Notes under the pieces: generated by a model
The model's input: only the letters and a program-made list of their open reading frames with translations
What the model was told of the DNA's origin: nothing
Databases searched by the model: none
Assembly: GCA_013365365.1 (NCBI GenBank)
Contig: JABVXU010000612.1
Coordinates: 1-31,474 of the forward strand
Source: Cruorifilaria tuberocauda
Lineage: Eukaryota > Nematoda > Chromadorea > Rhabditida > Onchocercidae
Reading direction: 5' to 3'
Length of the DNA stretch: 31,474 bases
Position numbers and translations under genes: made by a program
Part shown: positions 1 to 10,312 of the stretch, piece after piece
How the letters are laid out: every line of letters starts with the position of its first letter
How positions within the stretch are numbered: the stretch's first letter is position 1

Positions 1-535
1 TGATTATTTATTTCTTCTTCGTGATCAATCCTTTTTTCTTTCATTCAATTGATTAGCTTTAAAGTTTTGTAGATAGTTTGATTGGAAAAAATTTCCTTTC
101 TTCCTTTTTTTCTTTGTTTTATTCAAATATACACAAAATGATTAGTATAAGGAAAGCAATTTTAATGGAAATTGAATTTTAATTGTAAAAAATTAAAGTT
201 CATAATTCATTTTTGATATTTTATTATCGAAAAAATTTTGAAATATTTCTATTTTTTCCCTTTTTCTGTGCTTTTGATGAATTTATCAAATTTGAAATTT
301 GAATTTAAGTAATTAAATAAATTTCTTTCCCATATTTTTGTTGATAGTTCATATTTTTCAATAATTTTAATTCGTAAAATGTTTTATTATATAAAGGAGA
401 GTAGATTGTTTTACTTTCTTTTTTCTTATTACTGTAATTTTACCTTTCGTTTTTTAATTTAAAAAAAAATGTTTGTATGATTTTTTTTTCTTTCATCGAG
501 AATTGTTGTATTTTAATTTTTTTGCTAAATACATA

Positions 536-537
<2 letters not shown>

Positions 538-566
<29 letters not shown>

Positions 567-595
567 TTCGCCCTCTTTCTCTTTCTCTCTTTCTT
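538..595. repeat. CT-rich microsatellite
   Basis: An imperfect (CT)n / (TTTCTC)n pyrimidine tract, with a single CG-containing interruption near 570. It is simple-sequence DNA with no gene attached. Confidence 0.85.
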
Positions 596-1034
596 GTTGT
601 TTTATTGATATTCTTATGATTAAATTTCTATATAAAAAAAATTTTTACGCAACATTTCATCAGAGTTAAATAATTTCAAATTTATTAGAATTATTATCAG
701 TACTTAATCAGTGATTATCAGTCACGCTATCATTTGAGAATTGTAATAATTCAATTTTGCATTAGCATTAAAAAGTTTTTACGAATAATCATATATAATT
801 TTTATTGTTAAATTGAAGTTTCATAATTCATTTTTGATATTGAAAGAAATACTACATACGTAAATACACGTAATACACGGAAGTTAACGTGTTGTTAGCT
901 GAAATTTTAGCTATCATACACAAATAACAAACTTATTTGATAAAATTTTTGATACAAAGTAATTATCGCAATACATTCGATTGAATATTTCATACTTTTT
1001 GATTAACTATTATCGTTTTAATGTGTTATGCGAC

Positions 1035-1097
1035 AAAATCACAATACGGAAAATCACAATACCGGCAAATCATAATACCGGAAAGTTATAATACCGG
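1035..1097. repeat. 16-bp minisatellite, about 4 units
   Basis: Four adjacent units (1035-1049, 1050-1065, 1066-1081, 1082-1097) follow the pattern AAAATCAtAATACCGG. The first unit is one base short (ATACGG). The last eight bases of each unit, ending in ACCGG, are the best conserved, while the first half varies. Confidence 0.85.
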
Positions 1098-2152
1098 AAG
1101 ATATTAATTAAAATAGAAGAAAGAAATTGTACTTTCCGTGAATTCTTCCAATAAATTCTTGAAAATTATTTTATTATTCTTCTTTTTTTCTTTTGGGCTT
1201 TTCTTCCATACTTTTTACTTTTCAATGAGTTATTACTTTCATTTAATTGTTAATTGTTTGAGTTTACTTGCAAATATATTCAAATCTATTCATTTAATTT
1301 TATCAAAAATCGATATAAGTGTGATAATTTCCAGCAAAAATTTTATCATCTTATCAAATGGAATATAAAAACAAACCAGTAAATAATTACTGAAAAGTTT
1401 TCTGTGTGAGAAAATTCTTCCCTGAAATTCTATTCTTACCAGCAAAAAACACAGCTAAACAGAGTGTATGTATGATAGTAATGTAACTTGAGAACTTGAG
1501 AAATTCCGAGAAATCCTGGAACTCTTGCAGTACTTGCTAGCATGACAAATGAAGGAAAATTAATTCAATTTTAGATGAATTTACGATATATCGCTTTTAT
1601 GTATTGGCAGTTACGATGATACTTTGTATATTACAAAATTAAGCAAAGAAATTAATAATAAATTTTAATAAAGTAGGAATTCAATGGATATTTGCTCAAT
1701 ATGGTTAACTTATCTTGATATAGGTAAGTTATTTGTTACTAGTTCATTATCAGTACCTGCAAATAACAAAATCTGTTGACTATCTTAATTTATTAAAGTT
1801 ATTAATTTCTTTAATGATTCTATATTAGGTTTTGTTCGATAAGAGAAATGTGATTGAAAAAATCATTTAAAATGAATTAATCAAATCAGCATGAAATAAG
1901 CTGGCAGGTTGTATAGAGGAATTTTTATTGGGTATGTAGAAAGTTCCATTGCAACAAAAAAAAACAGAAATACAGGTAAGTTAATTATTAATAATTCATT
2001 ATGAGTATTTGCAAGTAATTATCATGGAAATTACAAAGATTAATGACTAAGAGACACAAATCACATTACGCTTATCAGTAAAGATTTTCAAACAAAGTAC
2101 AAAGTAAAAAGAAAAGTTTAGAAAAGATGGAAAACAGAAAGAAATAAAGTTT

Positions 2153-2316
2153 TAGATTTTACTAATTGAAAAGTTACAAATACTGATAGAAGATATTATC
2201 AATGGCCCAGAAATAGTATCTTATCAGGCTTATTAGATTTAGCCAACTAGAAAGTTATGAATATTGATAGAGAATATTATCACTGGCCAAAAATGGTATA
2301 CAGTATCATCTACGAT
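2153..2316. repeat. Diverged tandem duplication, period about 81 bp
   Basis: The block beginning TAGATTTTACTAATTGAAAA at 2153 recurs in diverged form from 2234 (TAGATTTAGCCAACTAGAAA). The two share the sequence features GATAGA(A)GA(T)ATTATCA(A/C)TGGCC and AATRGTAT. A further weak fragment (TTAGCCAGTAGAAAG) appears near 2386. Neither copy has a long open frame. Confidence 0.6.
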
Positions 2317-2995
2317 TTGCAGTGCTATTAGATTTATTCAAGTTTTTAAATATTAGCGAAAATTAAATTAATCATTAGGTTATTAGCCAGTAGAAAGTTT
2401 CGTTTTTAAATTAATTCGTAAAGTTTGTCGATTAAAATTAATATAGATTTATTCAAACTTTTAAATAAGTAAATAAGTTTATCAATGTTAATTAATGTTT
2501 TCAAGCTAATGAGTATGAATAAAGCTTATCAATACTAGGAAATTAATATAGTGCTGTTTAAATTACTGAATTAATAAATAAGTTAATCGTTGCATAAGCA
2601 AACAATTCATTTATGATAAACAGTGATAAGAGGTGGAAGTAAGAATTTAAGTAAATGATAGTAAATTCAACTAAAAGTACAGAATCAGATAATTTTAAGT
2701 ATTAAATTTGATAACAGTAATATTGATAATTTATTTTATTATTAAAAAGTTTTGAGAAAAGAAACGAGTAAAGATGGTTTTAGAAATTTTTTAAATTTTT
2801 AATCATTTTCTGAAATTATAATTTCCTTTTTTTGAAAAATTCAAAAAAAATAAGATAACAATGATAAAATTGTTAAAAATAAAAAATTTTTAATACATTT
2901 AAAATTAATTAGTCTGATTAATTAATTATTCATCAACGTATTTGACGCGAAATCTGAATTAAGCTGTTATTCACTTACGCAATTACAATAGTAAG

Positions 2996-5380
2996 CTAAT
3001 AACAGAAAATTAAAAAGCATCTGTAACGTCGAACTTTTCCGTCTTTTTCACGTTTTTCATTTAGCTTATCTTCAATATCCGTTAAAATGTTGTAACTTCC
3101 AGCTAATTCATCGTCCATTTGCTTGTAATAATTGTAAACTTCTTGAAGAGTTTTCGAAACCTGAAATTACCAAAGAATTATGAATTATGAAAGGAATCAT
3201 GAATCGTCTGAAGATTTTAATCAAAGATAAAAAATATTCTTTCATTAAATAATCATTTGATATAATCTTTCGTTTATCTATATAATTTTCATTCTTTTAA
3301 TTTTTGAATTTTCAAAATAAGTTTATTGTTTACAGTAATCGGATCAGAAGTTAAAACAAATTAAAAGTAATTTATTTCTGAAATTTATTTCACCTGAAAA
3401 GTTTCATTCATTCATTTATTTCAATGTTGTAGCAATTTCAGTTTTCGTTATCAAAAACATTTAGCAAAATCTTTGAAAAACAAAATTGATTAATATTAAT
3501 AATGATAAATGTGAAATGAAGTAATTACTTTCTTCAGAATTATCATATCAAAAAACATACAATAAATTATCGAGAAATTAATTAATTACTATTAATTAAT
3601 TAATTAATTAATTAATTATTCAGTATCAGTTGAGCAAAAATAAAGCATTCTCTTAGTGTTGCTTGCAAAATAGTTGCTCAATCAATAAATATTTAATTAA
3701 ATTATTATCGGTGAATTAATTAGGGAAAAAATTATCATCAAATGATTAACTCAATTAATTCTGATTAAATGATCAAGAAGATCGCACTTTTCTAAATTTT
3801 ACCTGATTAACTAAATTTCGAATTTGATCAATACGTTGAAGTGCGCTGATATTATCACCGAAATTATTGCCATCCAAAATGTTTTGCTCAATTTTGTGAA
3901 TTCGAAGTCGGATAACCGGCAAACTGCGCCATTTCTTTAGGGCATTCTGTTTATTAGCATCTTTTTCCGTAACAAATTCATTTCCCTTCACTCTCAATGC
4001 TTCCAGCTTATTGCTTGCTTCGTTGAATTCAAGCGTTTCATATGCCTCTTGAAACTGCAACTATTTCCGTTTATTCCGGTATTCCGATACTTCATTCATC
4101 CGGTATTTCGGTGCAATCATGCCACACTTGCAGTAATTACTCATTGTTTTATTTGTCAAGGAGAAAAATGAAAAGCTTAGTTTTCCGGATAAAGAATCAT
4201 TCTGATATCAGTGTATCTATCTCTTAGTGATTATCATTATCACAAAAAAAAAAAAAAGAATTCATGATTATATCTAATTAATCGTTCATTTCTTTTGTTC
4301 CACTCATACAATTAATATAAAAATGATGGAGGATTTTAGAACTCTCACAAAGTGTTTTTTAGGCACTCTAATTGTACTTCAGCATTCGTTACCTAGCCTG
4401 AAATTCGTTGTAATAATAAACTTTTTAAGTAATTTTTTTAATGAGTAGAAATTTCAATACAAACATTTGCTACTTCATCCTTCCAATCAGTTGGTTCACT
4501 TGGACTTTGTAACCATGCCGTCGAGTTAATCAGTAAAATTTCATTTTCAATCTCATCAAGACTAGCAATTCCCTGAAACACTTACTTATTTACTTACCTA
4601 TATCATTCATTATAATTAATTCAAACATCATTCTATCATCATGCTAGATATATTTTAAATTAATAAATGATTAACAAATAATTTAGCTATTCATTATGAT
4701 TTATTAATTGCAATTAAAATTTAGTTATTTATAAGTAATTAAACTATGAGTACATTTACTTCTTCATTAGCCATATTTACAGGATAGGAAAATACGGTAT
4801 ATTTTAATAAATTTTAATTAAATTTAAAATATATCAACCATTGCTTGATCATATTCGAGTAATGTCGAAATTTTTATTCCATCACCATCAGCACCATTAT
4901 CAACTTCTTGTTGTTTTTCTTGACAAATTAAACATAATGACTAAAACAGCTTTTTTGTTTTTTCAAAAATTAAAATTACTTTATTTACCTGTTTATTAAT
5001 GAAATAACAATAATTCCTTCCTAATTAAATAAAACTATAAAGTCGAAAAAAAGAATTCAAATTTTACTATTATTATTTTTCTTTTACTTTCCTGAAATGT
5101 TTGTTAATGTTTCAAAATTATCTTTTAATATATTTAGTGATAATTTGAAACAAGAAATTTCATTTTATTTCTTTCCTATTTATCATTTCTTTTCTCTTTA
5201 ATGATAAGACTTGAAATGTTTAATTAATAATAAGATCTCTGGTTAATGATAAGATTTAGTTAAATTTGAAAATTTTACCTGATTTTCGTTTTTCGACGTT
5301 GACCCATCTTCATCGATAGGTTGAGCAATAAATTGTCCAGCAAAGGTAATAATTATGAATAACTGGAAATGAATTGACAT
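2996..5380 (-). CDS. Secreted helical protein, unknown family
   Basis: Exons, in transcript order: 5380-5279, 4940-4839, 4572-4465, 4060-3803 and 3160-2996 (stop TAG). All junctions are phase 0. They encode 244 aa. The N-terminus (MSIHFQLFIIITFAGQFIAQ) is a convincing signal peptide with likely cleavage near residue 19-20, so the product should enter the secretory pathway. The rest is charged and rich in Glu, Lys, Asn and Gln with probable amphipathic helices (residues about 105-240). It includes a CxxC (CLIC) at about residues 37-40 and an acidic Asp/Gly stretch after it. Exon 4 has two in-frame AGs (start 4060 or 4054), so the protein may differ by Leu-Gln. The overall look (signal peptide, about 200 residues, helical, charged) recalls secreted nematode antigens such as the SXP/RAL-2 (DUF148) type, but I see no diagnostic motif and do not assign it. 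The donors of exons 2 and 3 (GTTGAT, GTTTGT) are the weaker parts of the model. Confidence 0.7.
3574..3620. repeat. (TTAA)n microsatellite
   Basis: TTAA tetranucleotides repeat with one short interruption (TACTA), inside the last intron of the secreted-protein gene (3161-3802). Confidence 0.85.
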
Positions 5381-5676
5381 TTTTCGGAAGTTATACTGAA
5401 AATATTTTCTTTCAAAAAATTTTAAATTAAAACTTCAAAAAATTAATTTATTAAATGATCGATGAAATTTAATAATAAAATTTAATATTTCTTCCCAAAT
5501 TGAGAAATTTGTTGAAACGAATTGAATTTAATGGAAAAATTAATCTTGCAAATTAGCTCAGGTAAATCGATTGATTTAAAGTTTTCATTTCTTTTAGTTT
5601 CATTTTCCCTCTCAGTAACTCACTCCCCTGATATATCGTAGTGATGAATGTTTGATTGAAAGATAAAATAATTGGT

Positions 5677-5944
5677 TGACCTTTTGGAGTTGACCGGTCA
5701 GAAAGGACGCTAACCATTAGATGAAAAAAAGGAGCTATTTGAAGAGAGGTCATTCAAAATCAATATTAGCTATAGCAGATGGTAGTGATTATTAGGCGGA
5801 TTTGTCCACTTTTCTCTCACCTTTAAATGACCGGGAGAAGAGAATGAGAAGAAAGAAGGAGTAAAGGAAGAGGAGAGAAAAGATGGAAAGAAACAGAGGT
5901 GACCTTTGTCCCTTCTCGTTGAATATTGCTGATTGTTGTGACCT
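5677..5944. promoter_or_regulatory. Cluster of AGGTCA/TGACCT half-sites
   Basis: Nuclear-receptor-type half-sites seen: TGACCT 5677-5682, the palindrome TGACCGGTCA 5691-5700, AGGTCA 5747-5752, the overlapping palindrome AGGTGACCT 5897-5905 and TGACCT 5939-5944. They lie about 300-560 bp upstream of the start codon of the secreted-protein gene (5380, minus strand). In such AT-rich DNA this density of one GC-containing hexamer is noticeable. Binding of a nuclear hormone receptor is an inference. Confidence 0.4.
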
Positions 5945-7585
5945 TTACATTTCTCGAATTTAAGAATTATCGTTTCTCAACACAATGCATGAATCATTTT
6001 TGCAAGCTAAAAATTACTAAATGAATGCAAAAAACTGAAATGAAGAAATACTAAATTTAAATTGAATTTAAAATTTCTTGAGGCAAAAGAAATAGAACAG
6101 TTGCTTTTTTTTGTTTGTAAGTTTAAATTCTGATTTCATGTATTTAATTTCCGTCTCAAAACTATAGAGCAGCAGGAAGATTTCTGATTTAAGATTTTTT
6201 AATTTCAACTTTGCAAATTGGAATAATTAGTTTCCAGGGAATGATATCATATCATATAACTGAATAGTAAGTTTTAAAATAAACTTTATTTTTGGATAAC
6301 TCTTGTTTTTCATTATGTGACATTTTAAATGAATTGAGCTGAAATTGAAATTAAACTGAAATGAATTGAAATCAAATTGAAATATTGTTTCTTTTGAATT
6401 TATAGTTTTAAAGTTAATTGATTTATTGATAATTTAATAAAGCGAAATAATTTTGATTTTAAAGTGTTCCTAAGTTATTCAATATGAAACTTCCATTCAT
6501 GTGTCATTTTATGCAAGAAGATTCATACTTTAAATTTATAGCACAGTAGCTAGTATAAGCTTACTGAAACGAAGATTCAGGGTAAATTTAATTAAATATT
6601 AATTCTATCGGGCATTATTAAATTTCATTTCTTCTGAATTTTAATTTCTTCATATCAGTTGTTAATCATTTCGATCATTGGTTATCTTTTTTTGCAAATT
6701 TCCCACTTTTTAAACTTATTTTAATATATCCAAAAAGCAGGTTGACATGTAAATTAATTAATTTTCACTTAAATTTTTTGAATTCCATTAAACAGTTAGC
6801 TGAGAAAAATGTGGAAAATGAAAATTTATCATTAATAGTATATGATCTTTAACATTAATTATTTATATCATAATTGTAAGGTTAAAGGTTAACCTGAAAT
6901 GAAAACGTTCTATTTAATTTAATGCTTGTTTTCTTATCTAATATCAATGATAGCGTTTCTGCACATATAAAAGACTATTCATTTTTTTCTAATTGCTTCT
7001 TTGCTACGCATTGAATTAAAAGTATCTCGAAAGGTTAAAGGTGAATTTGATGGAATGTTTCGTCAAATTCAATGCTTGATTTCATTATCTCTCCCTCTCT
7101 AAAATTTTATAAAGTTATTTTCGTCATATTACAAATGGAATCATCAAAAGAGAGTGACATGAAATCGAATTATGAATCACAGGCGTGGACTTTTCCAATA
7201 AGATCGAGATTTCACAAGAAATAAGATTATCTTAATCATGTATTATCTAAAAATGATATTCGAATCAACTTTAGAGTTTTAAACTGAAAATGATGAATTT
7301 AATTAATTGATACTAATTAGTTGGTAGTAAGCAATTCCGATAAAGTAATGAATGAGTTAAACGCGTAATTTTGAAAAACATTTTATCGAATCGTTTTCTT
7401 GAAAATCTCTCATCTCACAATCATCATAATCATTGTACATTTTATAACGAATATAAAATTATCTTTGAAATTTTTATGTCATTTCTAATATGACGAAAAT
7501 AAAAAAAGGCACAACAATATCATTCAACATTGAAATTCATCCACAAATTATTTCAATCAAAATAAACTTCCACCAAAATTGCTAA
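5945..7585. other. Intergenic, no gene seen
   Basis: AT-rich sequence without a supported exon, RNA gene or clear repeat. Short frames are interrupted by frequent stops on both strands. Confidence 0.6.
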
Positions 7586-7873
7586 TCATTTTTGTTTGAT
7601 CAAATTTTCAACCAAATTGTTTGCTGTCTGAAAACAAAAAAAAATTATTATTATAATTAATCAATAAATGAATAAATCGAATTCTACTTTAAAATTAATT
7701 AATAAATGAACACAAACTGAATTCTAAATTGCATATAACTAATTAATCGATCATTCCCACCAAAGATTCAAACTTTTCCAACATTGAAAATAATTGATAA
7801 TTTCTCTCCATGTTCAAATTTTATCAAATTAAAGTTATCATTGGGAGAAAATTTTTGCAGCAATTTTTGTTTC
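7586..7873 (-). CDS. Two possible 3' exons of an unplaced gene
   Basis: The minus strand has an acceptor TTTTGTTAG followed by a 100-nt open segment (7873-7774) ending AAA|GTTTGA. After it come a TTTTCAG acceptor and a 42-nt segment (7627-7586) closed by TGA. Spliced in phase, the first reads KQKLLQKFSPNDNFN... through ...IIFNVGK and the second TANNLVENLIKQK-stop. The composition looks protein-like and both acceptors are good. No upstream exon ending with two extra bases was found, and the phase does not fit the last exon boundary of the gene at 8101-9299. This could be an independent small gene, an alternative 3' end or chance. Confidence 0.2.
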
Positions 7874-7949
7874 CTAACAAAATAATTAGAATTATCTAAC
7901 TTGTAAACATTCGCATAATTTTTTATCTAAGAAAGCAAAAATCCAATTT

Positions 7950-8045
7950 TTCAAGATAATCAATAAATCCGTAGATATTTCAGAGTTAATCAATAAATAT
8001 TCAATCAGTAAATATCTCAAGATAATTAATAAATATGCCTAAGAT
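7950..8045. repeat. Degenerate AATCAATAAAT repeats
   Basis: Irregular copies of a motif like (A)AGATAATCAATAAATAT recur about every 30-40 bp (for example near 7954, 7988 and 8022). They are diverged and may simply reflect local composition. Confidence 0.35.
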
Positions 8046-8100
8046 AACTTTATATAGAAAGTACATCAGTATTGATTGTACTAATTAGCATAAGAAGTAA

Positions 8101-9299
8101 TCATGATAAAAACGAACATGCAAGATAAATCACTCCTAGCAGTAAATAAGCAATGCATATTACAAATCCTGATGCTGTTGCAATTAGAAATGCTCGTCTC
8201 ATTGATGACACTGCACTTTCGTATTCTAAATTAAATTTTAAAATTAAAATTAAGTAATGAGAATTTAAATTTGCTTATTGAGTAAAAGTGAAAATCACGA
8301 AGGGATCAATAGTGATTCAAAATTAATTGAAACTTCCGCTTTCGCGTTATGTTATAAATTTTAGAAATGAATAAGTATACGTATGAACTATTATTGTCTA
8401 ATATTTATTTCGAATTAACTAATTATAGAATCACTGATTGAAGTACTAAAATTACTCGATACTTAAACTTCATTACTTTAAAAAAGGATTATAAGAGAAT
8501 TAAAATAAGTCAGCAAATCATTCTGACATTGAAATCAATAAATCTTCCTAAGATTCAGATCAATGAATCATCCTGTAATTCAGATCATCCTGATCATTAA
8601 ATTATTTAGCAACGTAATAGAGATGAATCCAATCTTCATGCCAAAACATTTCACCTATATTATCATAAAAGGTTTGGTACTTCTAAAAATCAAATGAATA
8701 CTGTTTTTCATAATCAAACATTTCTACTGTATCCTACAAAAAATTACCGTAAACATATTCGTATTCATCATTGTCATCCTGCTTCTGAAATAAGAAAATT
8801 TTATAACTTTTACTATAATTGTAACTCTATTTTAAAAGTTTACTTTTTTTTTTAACACTTATTACTTTTAAAAGGAGGAAGTTATCACTCGCAAAATATA
8901 TAATAAATGTGAAAATTTTTCATTTTGAAAAATTTGTTTAGGAAAATGATAAAAATTAAGGAGAGATTATCAATTCAATCTTTATCAACTCTATTATGTT
9001 ATTAAATTTGTTATCACCTAATTCCTTCAATTATTACCAATCGTTTATTGCATCATTATCACTCATTTATCATTCACCTTATCACCAGTTTTTGCTTTCT
9101 CTTTTTTCTGCTCCAATTTAGCATCTTTCTTTGATTTAGTTTTTCGCTTCTTTTTTTCGCTCTTTAATTTCTTATCATTTGGTTTATCATCAGCAACTAC
9201 TGGTTGTTTTATACTTGACATGATTGGTGTTGAAGGTGCTTCCTCGGTAATTTTTTCTCCAGTTCTATTTGGATCCAAAATTTCATAATCATCACCCAT
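8101..9299 (-). CDS. Lys-rich, C-terminally anchored membrane protein
   Basis: Exons: 9299-9078, 8784-8748 and 8225-8101 (stop TGA). Junctions are AAG|GTGAAT and TACG|GTAATT, joined to TTTCAG and ATTTAG acceptors in phase. The product is 127 aa. Residues 1-20 are acidic (MGDDYEILDP...). Residues about 43-74 are a dense Lys/Glu block (KKKRKTKSKKDAK...). Residues 75-90 are an acidic/Tyr patch (QDDNDEYEYVYEYE). Residues about 98-125 are one hydrophobic segment (FLIATASGFVICIAYLLLG...) just before the stop. There is no signal peptide, so the layout is that of a tail-anchored protein with a cytosolic charged N-terminus. I do not recognise the family. Reading straight through the first donor would give a soluble 78-residue version ending at 9063, so intron retention would release the protein from the membrane. 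It is divergent to the ApoL-like gene. Confidence 0.65.
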
Positions 9300-10312
9300 T
9301 TATTTTCTTTTTCTATCTAAATACTAAGTCAAAAATTATTATTTCTGATTCTGATTATAATCCACTAATCTCTGATTACAATTTATCATTGATAAAAATT
9401 TTAAACTGTTAAACATGCTTAATTTACTCATACATTTTTTTGATAACATTCAGAGTTTAAATATTTCAAATTATTACCGGAATTTTTTTTCATAACAATG
9501 ATTCATCATCGTTTTATTGATTGGTAAGTTTCATTTAATTTACTCAGGTGTTAACTAGTATTTTGTAGAAGTATTAATTATATCATATATTGGAATTGTT
9601 AAGAACTGTTTTAACTATGATTTGTTAATTGTTGAATTAGTCCTTCCAGTTAAATAATATTAAACTCTTCTTTTAAGTTTAACTCAATTCTCATCATTTT
9701 CACTTATATATTAATAAATTAGAGATAATAACAGGAAAAGAACTTTTAAAACCGCAATTAAAGTATAAAGTAATTTGAATTGTTAGGTAATAATTTACTC
9801 ATACCTTTCAAACTTTCCTACCGTTAATTAAAGACTTAAGCAAACGATTGAGCCACACCAAATACTGATGAAAGCAATCAAATAAATGCTTCTTACATTT
9901 TTTACTTATCTTTCTATCTTATGAAAGTCAATAATTATGCAAATTATTTACTTGCAGCAGTAAAATATAGTCAGTTTCAAAGTTATTCGTCAGCTTAAAC
10001 TCACGTAGGCTTCTTCAATTTCGTGACACAATTAAATCAGGTGACGACTAGGTCACGTGCATTAATCACTTGTGTACGTTTTATGAATTTACTTGAAAAT
10101 TGATGAGCGTGATATGTAAACAATGATAACTATTAGGATTTCAGAATTTCACCTTGTCCCATCTACTTCACTCTGTATTGCACACGTGCATATCCCGTGC
10201 TTTCGGCTATCTTAACTGCCTGTTCCGGGATATCTCGTACGTTTGTTCTGTGATATGTACGCCTGTGATACATTTATACAGTCTGTGATACATTTATATC
10301 TGTGATACAAGC
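9300..10312. promoter_or_regulatory. Divergent promoter region with two E-boxes
   Basis: This 1 kb separates the divergent starts at 9299 (-) and 10313 (+). The right half is less AT-rich than its surroundings and holds two CACGTG E-boxes, at 10054-10059 and 10183-10188. The first lies in GGTCACGTGC, which matches the CLEAR element (GTCACGTGAC) bound by TFEB/HLH-30-type factors at 8 of 10 positions. An inverted pair GTGAC...GTCAC spans 10041-10056. Regulation by such factors is inferred only. Confidence 0.4.
10249..10307. repeat. TGTGATA repeats just before the start codon
   Basis: TGTGATA occurs at 10249, 10264, 10284 and 10301. The middle two are part of a perfect 16-bp direct repeat CTGTGATACATTTATA (10263-10278 and 10283-10298, period 20). 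The last copy ends six bases before the ATG at 10313, so the array lies in the 5' UTR or core promoter. Confidence 0.75.

Larger units (their letters stand above)
1..2995. other. AT-rich gene-poor region
   Basis: No supported exon was found on either strand in this 3 kb. The longest open frame (1138-1368, +) has a strongly skewed Phe/Leu/Ile/Ser composition typical of T-rich noncoding DNA and shows no splice-linked partner. The stretch holds a CT-rich microsatellite, a 16-bp minisatellite and a degenerate tandem duplication, listed separately. It lies beyond the 3' end of the secreted-protein gene that ends at 2996. Confidence 0.6.

Noticed and set aside
1138..1368. 76-codon open frame on the plus strand
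   Set aside because: Phe/Leu/Ser/Ile-rich composition follows from T-rich DNA, there is no splice partner, and no family resemblance.
2996..4060. Assignment of the secreted protein to SXP/RAL-2 (DUF148)
   Set aside because: Size and composition fit, but I could not see family-specific residues, so only a general description is given.
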